A stretch of 64,000 bases of DNA from UBA1952 sp965246765. GTDB taxonomy: Bacteria > Bacteroidota > Bacteroidia > Chitinophagales > Chitinophagaceae. Location: contig CBDFFJ010000001.1 in the NCBI GenBank assembly GCA_965246765.1, positions 124,001 to 188,000 of the forward strand, given 5' to 3'. A model generated the notes under the pieces. It saw only the letters and a program-made list of their open reading frames with translations. It ran no database searches and was not told the origin of the DNA. The translations under genes and the position numbers were made by a program. Positions 19,847-28,408 of the stretch are shown piece after piece; position 1 is the first letter of the stretch, and each line of letters opens with the position of its first letter.

Positions 19847-20755
19847 TTATTTGGCATCCAGTATAACAGGCGTGCCACTTCCCTTGCCGCCCATGATGAT
19901 CATCTTCGCATTGTCGGAGGCGGCCAGCTCGCGCATGGCTTTGATCTGCTCGTACTGAAGCTGCTTGTCGGTAAGATTCTCATTCACGATTTTTTGATAA
20001 TCGGCAATGCCCTGGGCCTCCACGCGCTTGCGGTCGGCTTCCTGCCGCTCTTTCTGAAGGACGAACTGCATCTTCTGGGCTTCCTGCTCCGCCTGAATCT
20101 TCTGCTCAATGCTGGACTTTACGGTGGCGGGCAGCGTGATATTGCGCACAAGGATGTTTTCCACCAGCAGGCCGCGCTTGCGGAATTCATCTTCAATAGT
20201 CTTTGAGATGCGCACCTGAAACTCGTCGCGCTTTGAAGAATAAAGCGACACCGCATCGTAGTAAACTGCATTGTCCCGGATTTTGGTGCGCGTGATTGGA
20301 CGGACGATTTTGTCTTCATAGTCCAGGCCCGTCTCGCGCAGGAGGCGCGGGGCTTCCGCCGGCACGATGCGGTAAAGCACGGTGAGATCAATGACCACCT
20401 CCAGGCCGTCGGCAGAGAGCACGCGGATAGCATCGTCGCCACGCGTTTTGCCTTCATCGTGGACAGCGCTCATCGTATAGTTCTGGGTGCGGGCGTCGGC
20501 TTTGGTCACATTCACAAATGGGTTTATGAAGTGCAGGCCGCTGGGCAGCACATCCGGCTGCACGCGCCCGAAGATGGTTTTAATGCCGATCTCGCCCGCG
20601 TCTATCTGCACCACGGCGGAGGCGATGAGCCCGATGACTGCAAGCGCAATGCCGCCGGCCATTACGGGACGGCCTATTCTGCGGACGGCGTCGTTGACAC
20701 GGGAGAGGATGGAGCCGGCGATAAAGATTATTATACCGAGGATGAGGAAGGCCAT
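19847..20755 (-). CDS. SPFH/prohibitin-family membrane protein
   Basis: 302 residues with one N-terminal membrane region (residues 1-50, two hydrophobic stretches) and a band-7 domain: IGIKTIFGRVQPDVLPSGLH, ADARTQNYTMSAVHDEG, and RKRGLLVENILVRNITLP, followed by a long Gln/Glu/Lys-rich helix. Such proteins form large membrane-bound rings that scaffold proteases such as FtsH or organise membrane domains. The stop is 13 nt before the lipoprotein start. Confidence 0.92.
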   Translation of the reverse strand: MAFLILGIIIFIAGSILSRVNDAVRRIGRPVMAGGIALAVIGLIASAVVQIDAGEIGIKTIFGRVQPDVLPSGLHFINPFVNVTKADARTQNYTMSAVHDEGKTRGDDAIRVLSADGLEVVIDLTVLYRIVPAEAPRLLRETGLDYEDKIVRPITRTKIRDNAVYYDAVSLYSSKRDEFQVRISKTIEDEFRKRGLLVENILVRNITLPATVKSSIEQKIQAEQEAQKMQFVLQKERQEADRKRVEAQGIADYQKIVNENLTDKQLQYEQIKAMRELAASDNAKMIIMGGKGSGTPVILDAK

Positions 20756-20805
20756 GAGTTGTATTTACCGGCTAAAGGTAAAGCCGCCTCTATAGCTGCA
20801 GCGTT

Positions 20806-22440
20806 CTATTGATTCCCAAGTATGGAATAGCTTAGCGACAACTGCCATGATGTTTGCAAAACGTCCCAGACATACGAGGTGGGTTCTGAGGCAAAAGAGA
20901 CATTACGGTATGGTTCAGCGAGCCTTGATACATATCCGCCTGTAAGGCCGCCGCCTATTACGAGCCTGCGCTTTTGTCCAAACACAAAGGCTGCGCCTAT
21001 ATTAAGCCGTGGTTTTGGCTTACTGGCTAAAGAAAGTCCTGCCCCAAAGGTTAAAGCAAGGTAGATAGGCTGATAGCTGGAAGAGATCCGGACACCATAA
21101 TAACCTTGCGCGTTGATGCCAAGTCCGATCCGGGCCCCATCCGTGGTTTGTATGTGATAACTAATTTTAGAATTGTCTTTGTTACTGTCTCTTACAAGTA
21201 CTGTGCTCTCATCGTAAAGGCCGTCAATCTGGAAGCCAGCGCCTACACCATATATGAATTGTGACGTCCATGGCAAAGAAAATTCCGTGCTGTAGGCATG
21301 CAAAAACGTAGAATCTTCTTTTCTTGGAATGATGTCAACTTTTATTTTTTTGACATCACTGCCAAAAAAGATAGGCAGAGAGCGATAGCAAAACGAAACG
21401 CTTTTTAGTTGGTCAAGACGGCGGAGAAATTCCTCCTGCCTGTCAACACCAATAGCGGTTTCATTGTCCGTTATTGTTTTCAGCAGACTGCCGAATCCGG
21501 TTTTTATCAGGCTGTCGCTTACCCATGCTACTTTGTATTTGTTCTTATTGAGATAGTCCTGAAAAGCACTAATAGCAATTATGTAGGCGCGAGCCTGTTG
21601 ACGAATATCATTTTCCAGTTCCACAAAAGTTTGTCGGGTAAGGCTGTAATAATCTTCAACATCAATATTATTGGTTTGTAGCCGGGAGCAATCAGGATCA
21701 CTTTCGCGAAGTATTGCAAGGCGCCGCTTAAAAGCCATCAGCGTGCGATTAGTATTCTCAATTTGCATGTTTACTTCCCTGACATCGGCATCCAATGCCC
21801 CAATAACTCCTTGTTGTAACCGGGCTATCTCGGTTGGTTCTTGCCCTTTCACAAAGGCAGGCGGAACCCCTTCGCCTCTTAATTGGGCAATCCACCACTT
21901 CGCGCTATTCTTCGCAATAGCGGTAGGTATGTTTAGTGCTGAGTTGGTAGCACTATTGTAGGTCACGTTAGATACAGTTCCAACTGTATTCATTAGATTA
22001 GAGACTAAAGACGTAATGTTTGCAGGTTTGAGAAAGTAAGACAAGCCATTCTCACTAATCGGTGACATAACCGTTGAATCTGTGGCGTTAATTGTCACCT
22101 TATACAAGTACGGATTAAGGTGCATAATCTCCAGCTGTATTGCTTCGCGTGGTGACAAATATTTGTTCTGGAAATGAATCTTCTTTGTGCGAAAATCTAT
22201 CTGTACTTTATTGACTGGCTCAGATTCGGGAAGGCAATTAGATGCCGGCTCTGGACAGCAATCACATTCCTGCGGATACTGCTCCTTATCTGATAAAGAC
22301 TTTGAAATGCCGGGAGCGGGGTGCATTTCTGACCACTTCCCATAATCGATGCCTATCCCCATTCTTGTCTGAGACATTACATTTTGCACGGTCAACGATG
22401 TGCAAATCACCAAGAGGCAAAATGAGAAAATTTGACGCAT
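20806..22440 (-). CDS. secreted hypothetical protein with C-terminal barrel-like strands
   Basis: 544 residues with a signal peptide ending near NVMSQ. A Cys-rich patch (ECDCCPEPASNCLP) is followed by a beta-rich part, a long helical middle (residues about 190-330) and a C-terminal stretch of alternating strands (YGVGAGFQIDGLYDE; IGLGINAQGYYGVRI; NIGAAFVFGQKRRLVIG). This suggests an outer-membrane barrel with a periplasmic helical part. I do not recognise the family. Base composition is more AT-rich than its neighbours, hinting at acquisition. Confidence 0.65.
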   Translation of the reverse strand: MRQIFSFCLLVICTSLTVQNVMSQTRMGIGIDYGKWSEMHPAPGISKSLSDKEQYPQECDCCPEPASNCLPESEPVNKVQIDFRTKKIHFQNKYLSPREAIQLEIMHLNPYLYKVTINATDSTVMSPISENGLSYFLKPANITSLVSNLMNTVGTVSNVTYNSATNSALNIPTAIAKNSAKWWIAQLRGEGVPPAFVKGQEPTEIARLQQGVIGALDADVREVNMQIENTNRTLMAFKRRLAILRESDPDCSRLQTNNIDVEDYYSLTRQTFVELENDIRQQARAYIIAISAFQDYLNKNKYKVAWVSDSLIKTGFGSLLKTITDNETAIGVDRQEEFLRRLDQLKSVSFCYRSLPIFFGSDVKKIKVDIIPRKEDSTFLHAYSTEFSLPWTSQFIYGVGAGFQIDGLYDESTVLVRDSNKDNSKISYHIQTTDGARIGLGINAQGYYGVRISSSYQPIYLALTFGAGLSLASKPKPRLNIGAAFVFGQKRRLVIGGGLTGGYVSRLAEPYRNVSFASEPTSYVWDVLQTSWQLSLSYSILGNQ

Positions 22441-22519
22441 AGAATAAGAATAGCACTCGCAAAGGAAATGCTTATAGCCATGTCATGTATGCGTAGAACT
22501 ACTTGTTTCGCCTTTGGCC

Positions 22520-23191
22520 TCACTTCCCCAACCTACTCTGAAGATCCGGCACCACATTCTCAAAAGTCCTTAGCATCCGGTCCCAGGGCCGGAACGATTC
22601 ATCTGCCGATGCCGCCGTGCCGGGCGCGCCGATTTCGGATACCAGCTTGGCCTTGTACGTGAGCGGATCGGAGGAGCCGGTCTTGATGATGAGGCGGGTG
22701 CGGATGGTGGCAGCCTTAAAATTCTTTACCACCCAGGCCGTACACATGTAGCCGGTCGTCTTGTCTGTTACCTGGATTACGTCAAAGGAGCCGGTGATGA
22801 TGCGGCTAATGAGCTTCCAGGCATCATCTTCCGTATGCGCCGTGCGGATGTCTATGTCGTGGTTGGCCAGGTCGGTAACGAAGGAGTTTTCATAGGCGTC
22901 GTCCTTCGCCAGCTTGATGTAGTCCGTGGCGGGGATTTCGTTCTTGCCGTCGTTGATGTAGTTGCGCTCCTGCGCGATGTAGCCCACCTTTTCCACCCGC
23001 ACATTCACCGTGGCGTTGGGCGATACCTTGAACTGCGCGGAGGACGAGCCTACCTGCTTCCCATCCACCAGCATCTTCGCATCGGCATCGGAGTTAACCG
23101 TGATTTTGCGGGTGTGCATCCGCGCAGACGATGGAATGGAAAGGCTTAGCATTGCGCCGGCAATGAGCACGGCAGTGATTGTTTTTTTCAT
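22520..23191 (-). CDS. PEGA-domain-like secreted protein
   Basis: 223 residues: signal peptide (ending IPSSA), then a PEGA-like beta domain (KITVNSDADAKMLVDGKQVG, VSPNATVNVRVEKVGY) at residues about 28-95, then an alpha/beta domain of unknown function. PEGA domains are surface-layer or wall-associated modules. It is alone, with a GAAA simple repeat upstream at about 23209-23230. Confidence 0.7.
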   Translation of the reverse strand: MKKTITAVLIAGAMLSLSIPSSARMHTRKITVNSDADAKMLVDGKQVGSSSAQFKVSPNATVNVRVEKVGYIAQERNYINDGKNEIPATDYIKLAKDDAYENSFVTDLANHDIDIRTAHTEDDAWKLISRIITGSFDVIQVTDKTTGYMCTAWVVKNFKAATIRTRLIIKTGSSDPLTYKAKLVSEIGAPGTAASADESFRPWDRMLRTFENVVPDLQSRLGK

Positions 23192-23269
23192 GGTCGTTGT
23201 TGTTTTTTGAAAAGAAAGAAAGAAAGAAAGCGGGCGCTACATGCCGCGCCCGCTGACGCATGGCGGCGC

Positions 23270-24823
23270 TCAATGCAGCACGCTGAAGGGCTTCACGCAG
23301 CGCTCATCGCCCGCGCTGATTTGCAGGTAATACGCGCCGGAAGGCAGGCTCTGAAGCGGCACGCCGAGGCTGTGCTTCGCCGCTGCTGCTGCATCCCCGC
23401 CATCGCCGCAAGGGCGGCCTGCGGCATCATACACGGCATAGCGCAGCGGGCGCGCCTCGGTAAGTGTGACGGAAAGCTGAAGCTGCTCGCCGGCGGGATT
23501 GGGATAAACAGTGGCCTGCATAGGGGTTATAGGGGCTGGCTGGTGAACGGATGTGGTGGCATTGCCATCGTCAAAGCTTTCGTAGTAATACTGATTCCGG
23601 TCGTACGGCGTGGCGGAATAGACGCCCGTGGCCGCATCATACGCGTAGCCGCTTACGTAGTCTATGAATCCCGCCGCATTGAGCACAACCGGGTCCTTCT
23701 CAGTAAGCGCCGCCGCGTTGTTTTGGATGCTGTAGAAATACACCGTATCCCACAGGCCGGCGGCATTAAGGTGATAGCCCCAGCGGCTGCTGATGTACAT
23801 GGCCGGCGCAGGCGGCAGGGGAGTTCCGGCATAGCCGTGGCCGTAGGAGCGCACATCCGTCGGGCGCGGAAAAGCGCCGGTATAGCTGAACGCCTGCGAT
23901 GCCGCGCCATTGCCAATCATGAGGCCGCCATACCGGGTGTAGGTGCTGTCCAGCCGCTGCAGCGCATCGTAGCGGTAATAGCGCGTGGCCTCCGTGTCCA
24001 CGTCTTGAAAGAAGGAATCCGTGCGCACCGTGCGGGAGCCGCTCAGCAGGCCCGCGCCATTGTAATACATAATCTGTCGCTGCCGCTTGACGCCGCCGGT
24101 TGCGGCTACTGCGGGATAGGTATAGATGGCCGAGTCCAGCCGCGCGCCTGTGTAATAATTGCGCATCACGCCGTAGGCGGAGCTGTCGGATAGCGCATTG
24201 CCCGCAGCATCATAGCGCAGCCAGTTGGCCGGCACGTAAGCGCCGCAACTGAGCGTACCGCCGGAGGGCTGCCACCCCTCACTGCCGGACCGCGTCCCAT
24301 CCGCGCGGTAGGCATTCAGATAGCGCACACAACTATTGCCGTAGGCGGGGCTGACAACGGTCTTCTCATAGCTCAGCGCATTGCCGGCGGCATCGTAAGC
24401 GTAGCCAACGCTATACTGGCGGGCGAAGGCGCCGGACGAGGTGCCCCATCGCACCAGCGAATCCGGCGCGGCGTCGGGGCGGCCATAAGTGATGTTGCCG
24501 TCCAGCACATTGTCCACCTCATTCCACACGCGGTAGCGCAGGCTGTCTGAGCCGAAGCGGTTGCCTGCGGCGTAATAAAGGCGGATGGAGTCGCGGTAGC
24601 TGCCAAGCGTGGTGCGATAGCCATAGCCGGCGATGCGCATTTTGCTTTGCGCGGCTTTGGCCGCTACCGGCGCTGAGGAGCGGTGTTGAGCGGTAAGAAT
24701 TGCATGGATAGCCGCGTCACCGGCGGGGTGGAAGGCCGCCTGAAGCATGGCTTCTTTCTGCGCGCTTGCGGTGCCGGCAGCGAGCAGCACGGCAATGGCC
24801 GGGAGCAGTAGAAAAGGTTTCAT
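23270..24823 (-). CDS. T9SS-sorted surface protein
   Basis: 517 residues starting at the ATG complement at 24823, which gives a proper signal peptide (LLPAIAVLLAAGTASAQ). The body is a series of Tyr-rich YD-type segments (GNALSYEKTVV, YRYDALQRLDSTYTRYGG) reminiscent of RHS/YD repeats or secreted YD-like Bacteroidota proteins. The last 75 residues are a T9SS type A sorting domain (VYPNPAGEQLQLSV, YAVYDAAGR, LPSGAYYLQIS). It should be secreted by SprA and attached to A-LPS or released. Ligand unknown. Confidence 0.8.
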   Translation of the reverse strand: MKPFLLLPAIAVLLAAGTASAQKEAMLQAAFHPAGDAAIHAILTAQHRSSAPVAAKAAQSKMRIAGYGYRTTLGSYRDSIRLYYAAGNRFGSDSLRYRVWNEVDNVLDGNITYGRPDAAPDSLVRWGTSSGAFARQYSVGYAYDAAGNALSYEKTVVSPAYGNSCVRYLNAYRADGTRSGSEGWQPSGGTLSCGAYVPANWLRYDAAGNALSDSSAYGVMRNYYTGARLDSAIYTYPAVAATGGVKRQRQIMYYNGAGLLSGSRTVRTDSFFQDVDTEATRYYRYDALQRLDSTYTRYGGLMIGNGAASQAFSYTGAFPRPTDVRSYGHGYAGTPLPPAPAMYISSRWGYHLNAAGLWDTVYFYSIQNNAAALTEKDPVVLNAAGFIDYVSGYAYDAATGVYSATPYDRNQYYYESFDDGNATTSVHQPAPITPMQATVYPNPAGEQLQLSVTLTEARPLRYAVYDAAGRPCGDGGDAAAAAKHSLGVPLQSLPSGAYYLQISAGDERCVKPFSVLH

Positions 24824-24881
24824 GGTTTGTGTGGTTTTTCGTTTTTGGAAGGGATTGATGTTGGTGGAAAAGAAGCGGCGC

Positions 24882-25088
24882 TTATTCTTCCAGCTTACAG
24901 GTGCAAGGCAGGCCGGTGCCGGCTTCAAGGCCGGTGCGGCAGTCGCAGTGGCCCTGCATGGTGTTGGTGCTGTGGGTGCTTTGCGAGGCGCCGGCTGGGG
25001 TGGGCGTGCTGTCGCTCTTTTTGCAGGCTACGAAGGCGGCGCTGCAATAGATGGCGAGCGCAGTGGCGAGGAGGATGGTCTTTTTCAT
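24882..25088 (-). CDS. small lipoprotein
   Basis: 68 residues. Signal with lipobox FVACKK (Cys about 22), followed by a Ser/Thr/Pro linker and a short Cys-rich tail (HCDCRTG, PCTCKLEE). The four Cys in the tail could bind metal or form disulfides. Small and possibly lineage-specific. It lies between two T9SS-related or secreted genes with the same direction. Confidence 0.55.
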   Translation of the reverse strand: MKKTILLATALAIYCSAAFVACKKSDSTPTPAGASQSTHSTNTMQGHCDCRTGLEAGTGLPCTCKLEE

Positions 25089-25131
25089 GGTTGGAATGTT
25101 TGAGTGTTTGAATGTTGAAGTGTTGGGTTTG

Positions 25132-25533
25132 CTATTTTAAGAGAGCTATTGGCGTTGTCTGCGTTGCGGATTGTGGCGCTTTGGCCGGGAATGGGGTAGC
25201 TGCCGCGGGCATTATTACAGCGCTGTAGAGGCCGGCGGCAGTATTGTCCACCTGGCGGATGCGGTAGCTGCGGATGGCAGTGTCGTACAGGGTGGCGGCG
25301 TAGGCGCGCGGGGTGCGGGTATTGCCCGCAGCGTCGAGACGGCTGAGGATTTCATAATCCTGCCCGTCGCGGCTGCCTTCTATGAGGTAGTAGCGCGTAT
25401 TGCACTCGCTCCGCACGGAAAAGGAAATGCGGTCGGCAGCGCCGGCGCGGCGGACGGTGGCGGCGGTGAAGGGCTGGGCTGATGCGCCGGCGGCGAGGAG
25501 CGGCAGGGCAATGGAGAGAAGTAGCTTTTTCAT
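25132..25533 (-). CDS. secreted fibronectin-like hypothetical protein
   Basis: 133 residues from the ATG complement at 25533. Signal peptide ending AAGASAQ, then one beta domain with the pattern RYYLIEGSRDGQDYEIL ... SYRIRQVDNTAAGLYSAV, which matches the short Ig/Fn3-like module usually found just before T9SS sorting domains in Bacteroidota (typically FYIERS.DG..F). No sorting domain is present, so it may be a truncated or stand-alone version. Confidence 0.6.
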   Translation of the reverse strand: MKKLLLSIALPLLAAGASAQPFTAATVRRAGAADRISFSVRSECNTRYYLIEGSRDGQDYEILSRLDAAGNTRTPRAYAATLYDTAIRSYRIRQVDNTAAGLYSAVIMPAAATPFPAKAPQSATQTTPIALLK

Positions 25534-25725
25534 GGCGGGGAGGGATTGTTTTTGTCCTTGAATTGTATGAGACAAAAGTGGCCCTGCGCCATCGCACATT
25601 TCAAGAGCGAAACTGCGGGAATGAGGACTGAAGACTACGGGATTGCGGCGCGTGGAATTACGCTGCGGCTTTGCGGAATTGCCGCAATCCGTATTTTAGC
25701 TTACACTAAAACCAATCAGTACATC

Positions 25726-26205
25726 ATGGCACAATCACTCATTTCCGAGACCATCCCGCAGAGCGTCATTGACGATGTGACGAAGAAGCACAATGAAATC
25801 ATCGCGCTGCTGCAGCCCTATACCGTAGGCCTCTCGCCCGACCAGCGGCATGAGCTGGTGAAGATGGGCGACAAGAGCGTGAGCTATGCCGATAAGGTGG
25901 CCGATTATCTGCAGACCTCGCCGGACTACCTGCCCCGGCGCTTTGACGCGGGAGAGTTTGCGAAGGATTATGCCGTGCCGCGGCAGCTCAGCCCCGTTCA
26001 CGCGCTGGCTCGGAAGGTGGAGGAGATGCTGAACGACACGATGATGGCCGCCGGCTCTGACGTGATGATGGTGTGCAATGCCTATTACAATGCCGTGCAA
26101 GACGCGGTGCATGACGGCGATGCGGGGGCGAAGGCGATTTTTGAGGATTTGAAGGCGCGGTATCCTTATACGAGCAAGAAGAAGCAGACTTTTCCGGGTT
26201 CTTAA
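25726..26205 (+). CDS. hypothetical protein (helical, DUF-type)
   Basis: 159 residues from ATG 25726. All helical with no signal or membrane segment: KKHNEIIALLQPYTVGLS, KVADYLQTSPDYLP, and AYYNAVQDAVHDGDAGAK with an FEDLKARYP end. I recall similar small proteins in Bacteroidota without known function. The tandem repeat array follows directly after the stop. Confidence 0.6.
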   Translation: MAQSLISETIPQSVIDDVTKKHNEIIALLQPYTVGLSPDQRHELVKMGDKSVSYADKVADYLQTSPDYLPRRFDAGEFAKDYAVPRQLSPVHALARKVEEMLNDTMMAAGSDVMMVCNAYYNAVQDAVHDGDAGAKAIFEDLKARYPYTSKKKQTFPGS

Positions 26206-26218
26206 GCCGGCTTACCCA

Positions 26219-26430
26219 CTAAAAGAGTGGGCACCGGTGCTTTTGGAGGGCAGGCCGGTGCTAAAAGTGGGTAGCTCCCTGCTTTTAGTGGCGGCCCGCC
26301 CTCTTTTTGTGGGTAGGTCGGGGCTTTTTGAGGGGTGGTACCCCTCATTTAGTGGGTAGCTGCCTGCTAAAAGAGGGGTGGGTACCCTCTTTTTGAGGGA
26401 AGGGCGGGGCTTTTGTGGGGTGCGTAGAAT
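26219..26430. repeat. ten-unit degenerate tandem repeat, period 21-22 bp
   Basis: Ten consecutive units of 21 bp (units 6 and 8 are 22 bp) fill the gap between two genes. Each unit starts with CT followed by an A- or T-run, then G[T/A]GGG and a GC-rich second half, for example CTAAAAGTGGGTAGCTCCCTG and CTTTTTGTGGGTAGGTCGGGG. Starts: 26219, 26240, 26261, 26282, 26303, 26324, 26346, 26367, 26389, 26410. No open frame runs through it. The rest of the 26206-26531 gap (26431-26531) shows no gene. Confidence 0.85.
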
Positions 26431-26531
26431 TACGGGATTTGGGGGTGGAAGTACGGGAAACGGATGGGAGAATTATAAAAATGGTTTTGGGGGATATACT
26501 TTTACGGTATTAATAAACACGAACTACGATC

Positions 26532-27128
26532 ATGGAAATTAACAATCGCACAAAGGCTTTCAGTGCTTTGCTGTTTTTAGCAATGGTTGTCGGATTAATC
26601 ACTCATTGTTTGGAAGGCAGGGCACAAACAAAAAAGAGCACTGTATCCCGTATAGCAAAGTCAAAACATTCTATTCCTCGTTTGTCGGAGGCGCAAGCAA
26701 AGGCAAACTGTACTCAAGAATGCAACACCTCTGCGTGTGTAGCATATTGGGAAGGAAAGCATCCACTTTCAGCAGACGATTTCGCAAGGGATATAAGGGA
26801 CTACTATAAAGCCCAGACTGGGCCAATGTTGCCTGATGCCGTGAAGGCCAAAATGCCGGTCCTTGGGTGTTCTGAGGTGTTTGTAATTAAGCATCAGAAT
26901 GTAAGTTTCTACTTTGCTAACTATCCAAGTGGCGAACAGAATATGGTAGAGGTTGGATATGAGGGAGGGCTACTAAACTCAATTATGGTAGCTCCGTTTA
27001 TCTCTATGAATTTTTATCTCGTAGAGCGTACAACCAATAAAGACAAGCCAGACATACTGATAAAAGTAGAGCGTACCCCTATGGTAAATGAATACTATGA
27101 TGTGAGTTTCCCGCCAACAATAAAATGA
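26532..27128 (+). CDS. secreted hypothetical protein, paralogue of the next gene
   Basis: 198 residues with an N-terminal hydrophobic segment (FSALLFLAMVVGLITHCLEG) that could be a signal anchor or lipoprotein signal, and a short Cys-containing region (CTQECNTSACVAYW). The C-terminus reads NEYYDVSFPPTIK, sharing YYDVSFPP with the next gene. AT-rich compared with the surrounding core. Function unknown. Confidence 0.6.
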   Translation: MEINNRTKAFSALLFLAMVVGLITHCLEGRAQTKKSTVSRIAKSKHSIPRLSEAQAKANCTQECNTSACVAYWEGKHPLSADDFARDIRDYYKAQTGPMLPDAVKAKMPVLGCSEVFVIKHQNVSFYFANYPSGEQNMVEVGYEGGLLNSIMVAPFISMNFYLVERTTNKDKPDILIKVERTPMVNEYYDVSFPPTIK

Positions 27129-27172
27129 CTCCTTACTATAACCTTCCAAAACAGTAATCAAAAGACAACAAG

Positions 27173-27700
27173 ATGAAAATACTTTCTTCGTTCCTTCCGA
27201 TTGGGACACTTATCATTTTTTCAATTCTCTCGTGTCAAGGTTTCGGCGGCCGCCATCATACAAAACTTGGAACGTGTAATGAGCCATCCGGTTGTCTTAC
27301 GCGAGAAGTAAATGATCACATTTATGACCCAGCGCTTTTTACCAAGCGTATTGAATCGGCAAATCTCAACACCGAAAAGCGTTTTGATGCCAAGACGTTT
27401 ATGAAAGCATTTGATGATGCTACGTGTCATAGTTCGTTTATAATTGACGATGACAATTTTGAAGTAAAAATCGTTCGCGGTGGTGACAGCTTAATAACGG
27501 TTCAATACCCAGTGGCACTAATTGTAGGAGTAATGGAAGCTAATAAACCAGCTTATTTCCACTTCTACTCCGTCAAGGCTTACAATGGCTACCACGCAGA
27601 CATAATTTTCACAACAGAAGATGACAATAAAAACCCTATTGGATATTATGATGTGAGCTTTCCCCCCGGTAAACCACCTCACCCGCCATACTGTAATTAG
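27173..27700 (+). CDS. lipoprotein hypothetical, paralogue of the previous gene
   Basis: 175 residues. Lipobox ILSCQG (Cys about 21) marks it as a lipoprotein. The central part (FEVKIVRGGDSLITVQYPVA) aligns by layout with the previous gene (NVSFYFANYPSGEQNMVEVG), and the ending GYYDVSFPPGKPP repeats the YYDVSFPP signature. Likely a tandem duplication with divergence. No known domain recognised. Confidence 0.6.
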   Translation: MKILSSFLPIGTLIIFSILSCQGFGGRHHTKLGTCNEPSGCLTREVNDHIYDPALFTKRIESANLNTEKRFDAKTFMKAFDDATCHSSFIIDDDNFEVKIVRGGDSLITVQYPVALIVGVMEANKPAYFHFYSVKAYNGYHADIIFTTEDDNKNPIGYYDVSFPPGKPPHPPYCN

Positions 27701-27778
27701 AACAGTTAATAGCTACTATCGGCACATTCCTACTGGGAGTATTTCCTAAATCCCACTCATACTTAAACAAGTAAAAGG

Positions 27779-28408
27779 TTGCCTACAGTTTTTAAAGTTA
27801 TTATCTGGATTTCTGCGCTCTCTGCCTTACTTCCAATCATTGCTGGCTATAAAGAATGTAGGCTACTTTGGTTTTATGCGTTGCTGTCCTTAGTTTCAGA
27901 TATTGTCGGCATCATATGCATCAGCAAACATCAACCCGTTTATTTAATAGCTAACACTTTTTTCTTGGTTGAGTGGCTTTTGTTGTCACGTTATTTTACG
28001 CAAAGCAGCTTCTCTCCATTTTGGCAGCATCGGGCTACAATATTTTCAGCCTTTTTAGGTCTGACTTATATCCTCCATACCATATCCTATTATCCAAATG
28101 ACACAAACCTGCAAGCCACTGCAGTCTTTTATATGTTGTATGTGATTGGTGCTTTAATAGCTTTCTACCGAGTTATTCAAAACATACAATTCTTACAAAT
28201 TGAGCGCTCACCATTATTTGCTGCAAGTGCAGGCATCTTACTTTATTCTTCAGCATCCCCTATTATGCTTCTAGTAAAACGATTTCTTGATACCGATGAT
28301 AAGTGGTTAAGCATACATGTTTGGGAAGTACACAATATATTAAACGTCATAAAAAATCTGGCAATTGCGTATAGCTTAGTGCTATCCAAAAAGCAACCGA
28401 TTGAGTAA
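27779..28408 (+). CDS. multi-pass membrane protein upstream of a two-component pair
   Basis: 209 residues, about six membrane helices (VIIWISALSALLPIIAGY, LLWFYALLSLVSDIVGIICI, ANTFFLVEWLLLS and others). The start is TTG at 27779; no better start keeps the first helix. Its last codons overlap the kinase start by 8 nt (TTGAGTAA), so translation is probably coupled. Because the kinase has almost no sensory region, this protein is a plausible partner that provides sensing, but that is inference. Confidence 0.65.
   Translation: MPTVFKVIIWISALSALLPIIAGYKECRLLWFYALLSLVSDIVGIICISKHQPVYLIANTFFLVEWLLLSRYFTQSSFSPFWQHRATIFSAFLGLTYILHTISYYPNDTNLQATAVFYMLYVIGALIAFYRVIQNIQFLQIERSPLFAASAGILLYSSASPIMLLVKRFLDTDDKWLSIHVWEVHNILNVIKNLAIAYSLVLSKKQPIE

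Noticed and set aside
23209..23230. GAAA simple repeat as a phase-variation tract
   Set aside because: Only about five units, outside any coding frame and without a promoter that it could change visibly.
23207..24193. Long plus-strand frame (328 residues) over the T9SS cargo gene
   Set aside because: It is antisense to a gene with a clear signal peptide and sorting domain, has biased Arg/Ala/Ile composition and no recognisable domain.
26219..26430. CRISPR array
   Set aside because: The 21-bp units are all similar to each other with no unique spacers, and no cas genes are near.
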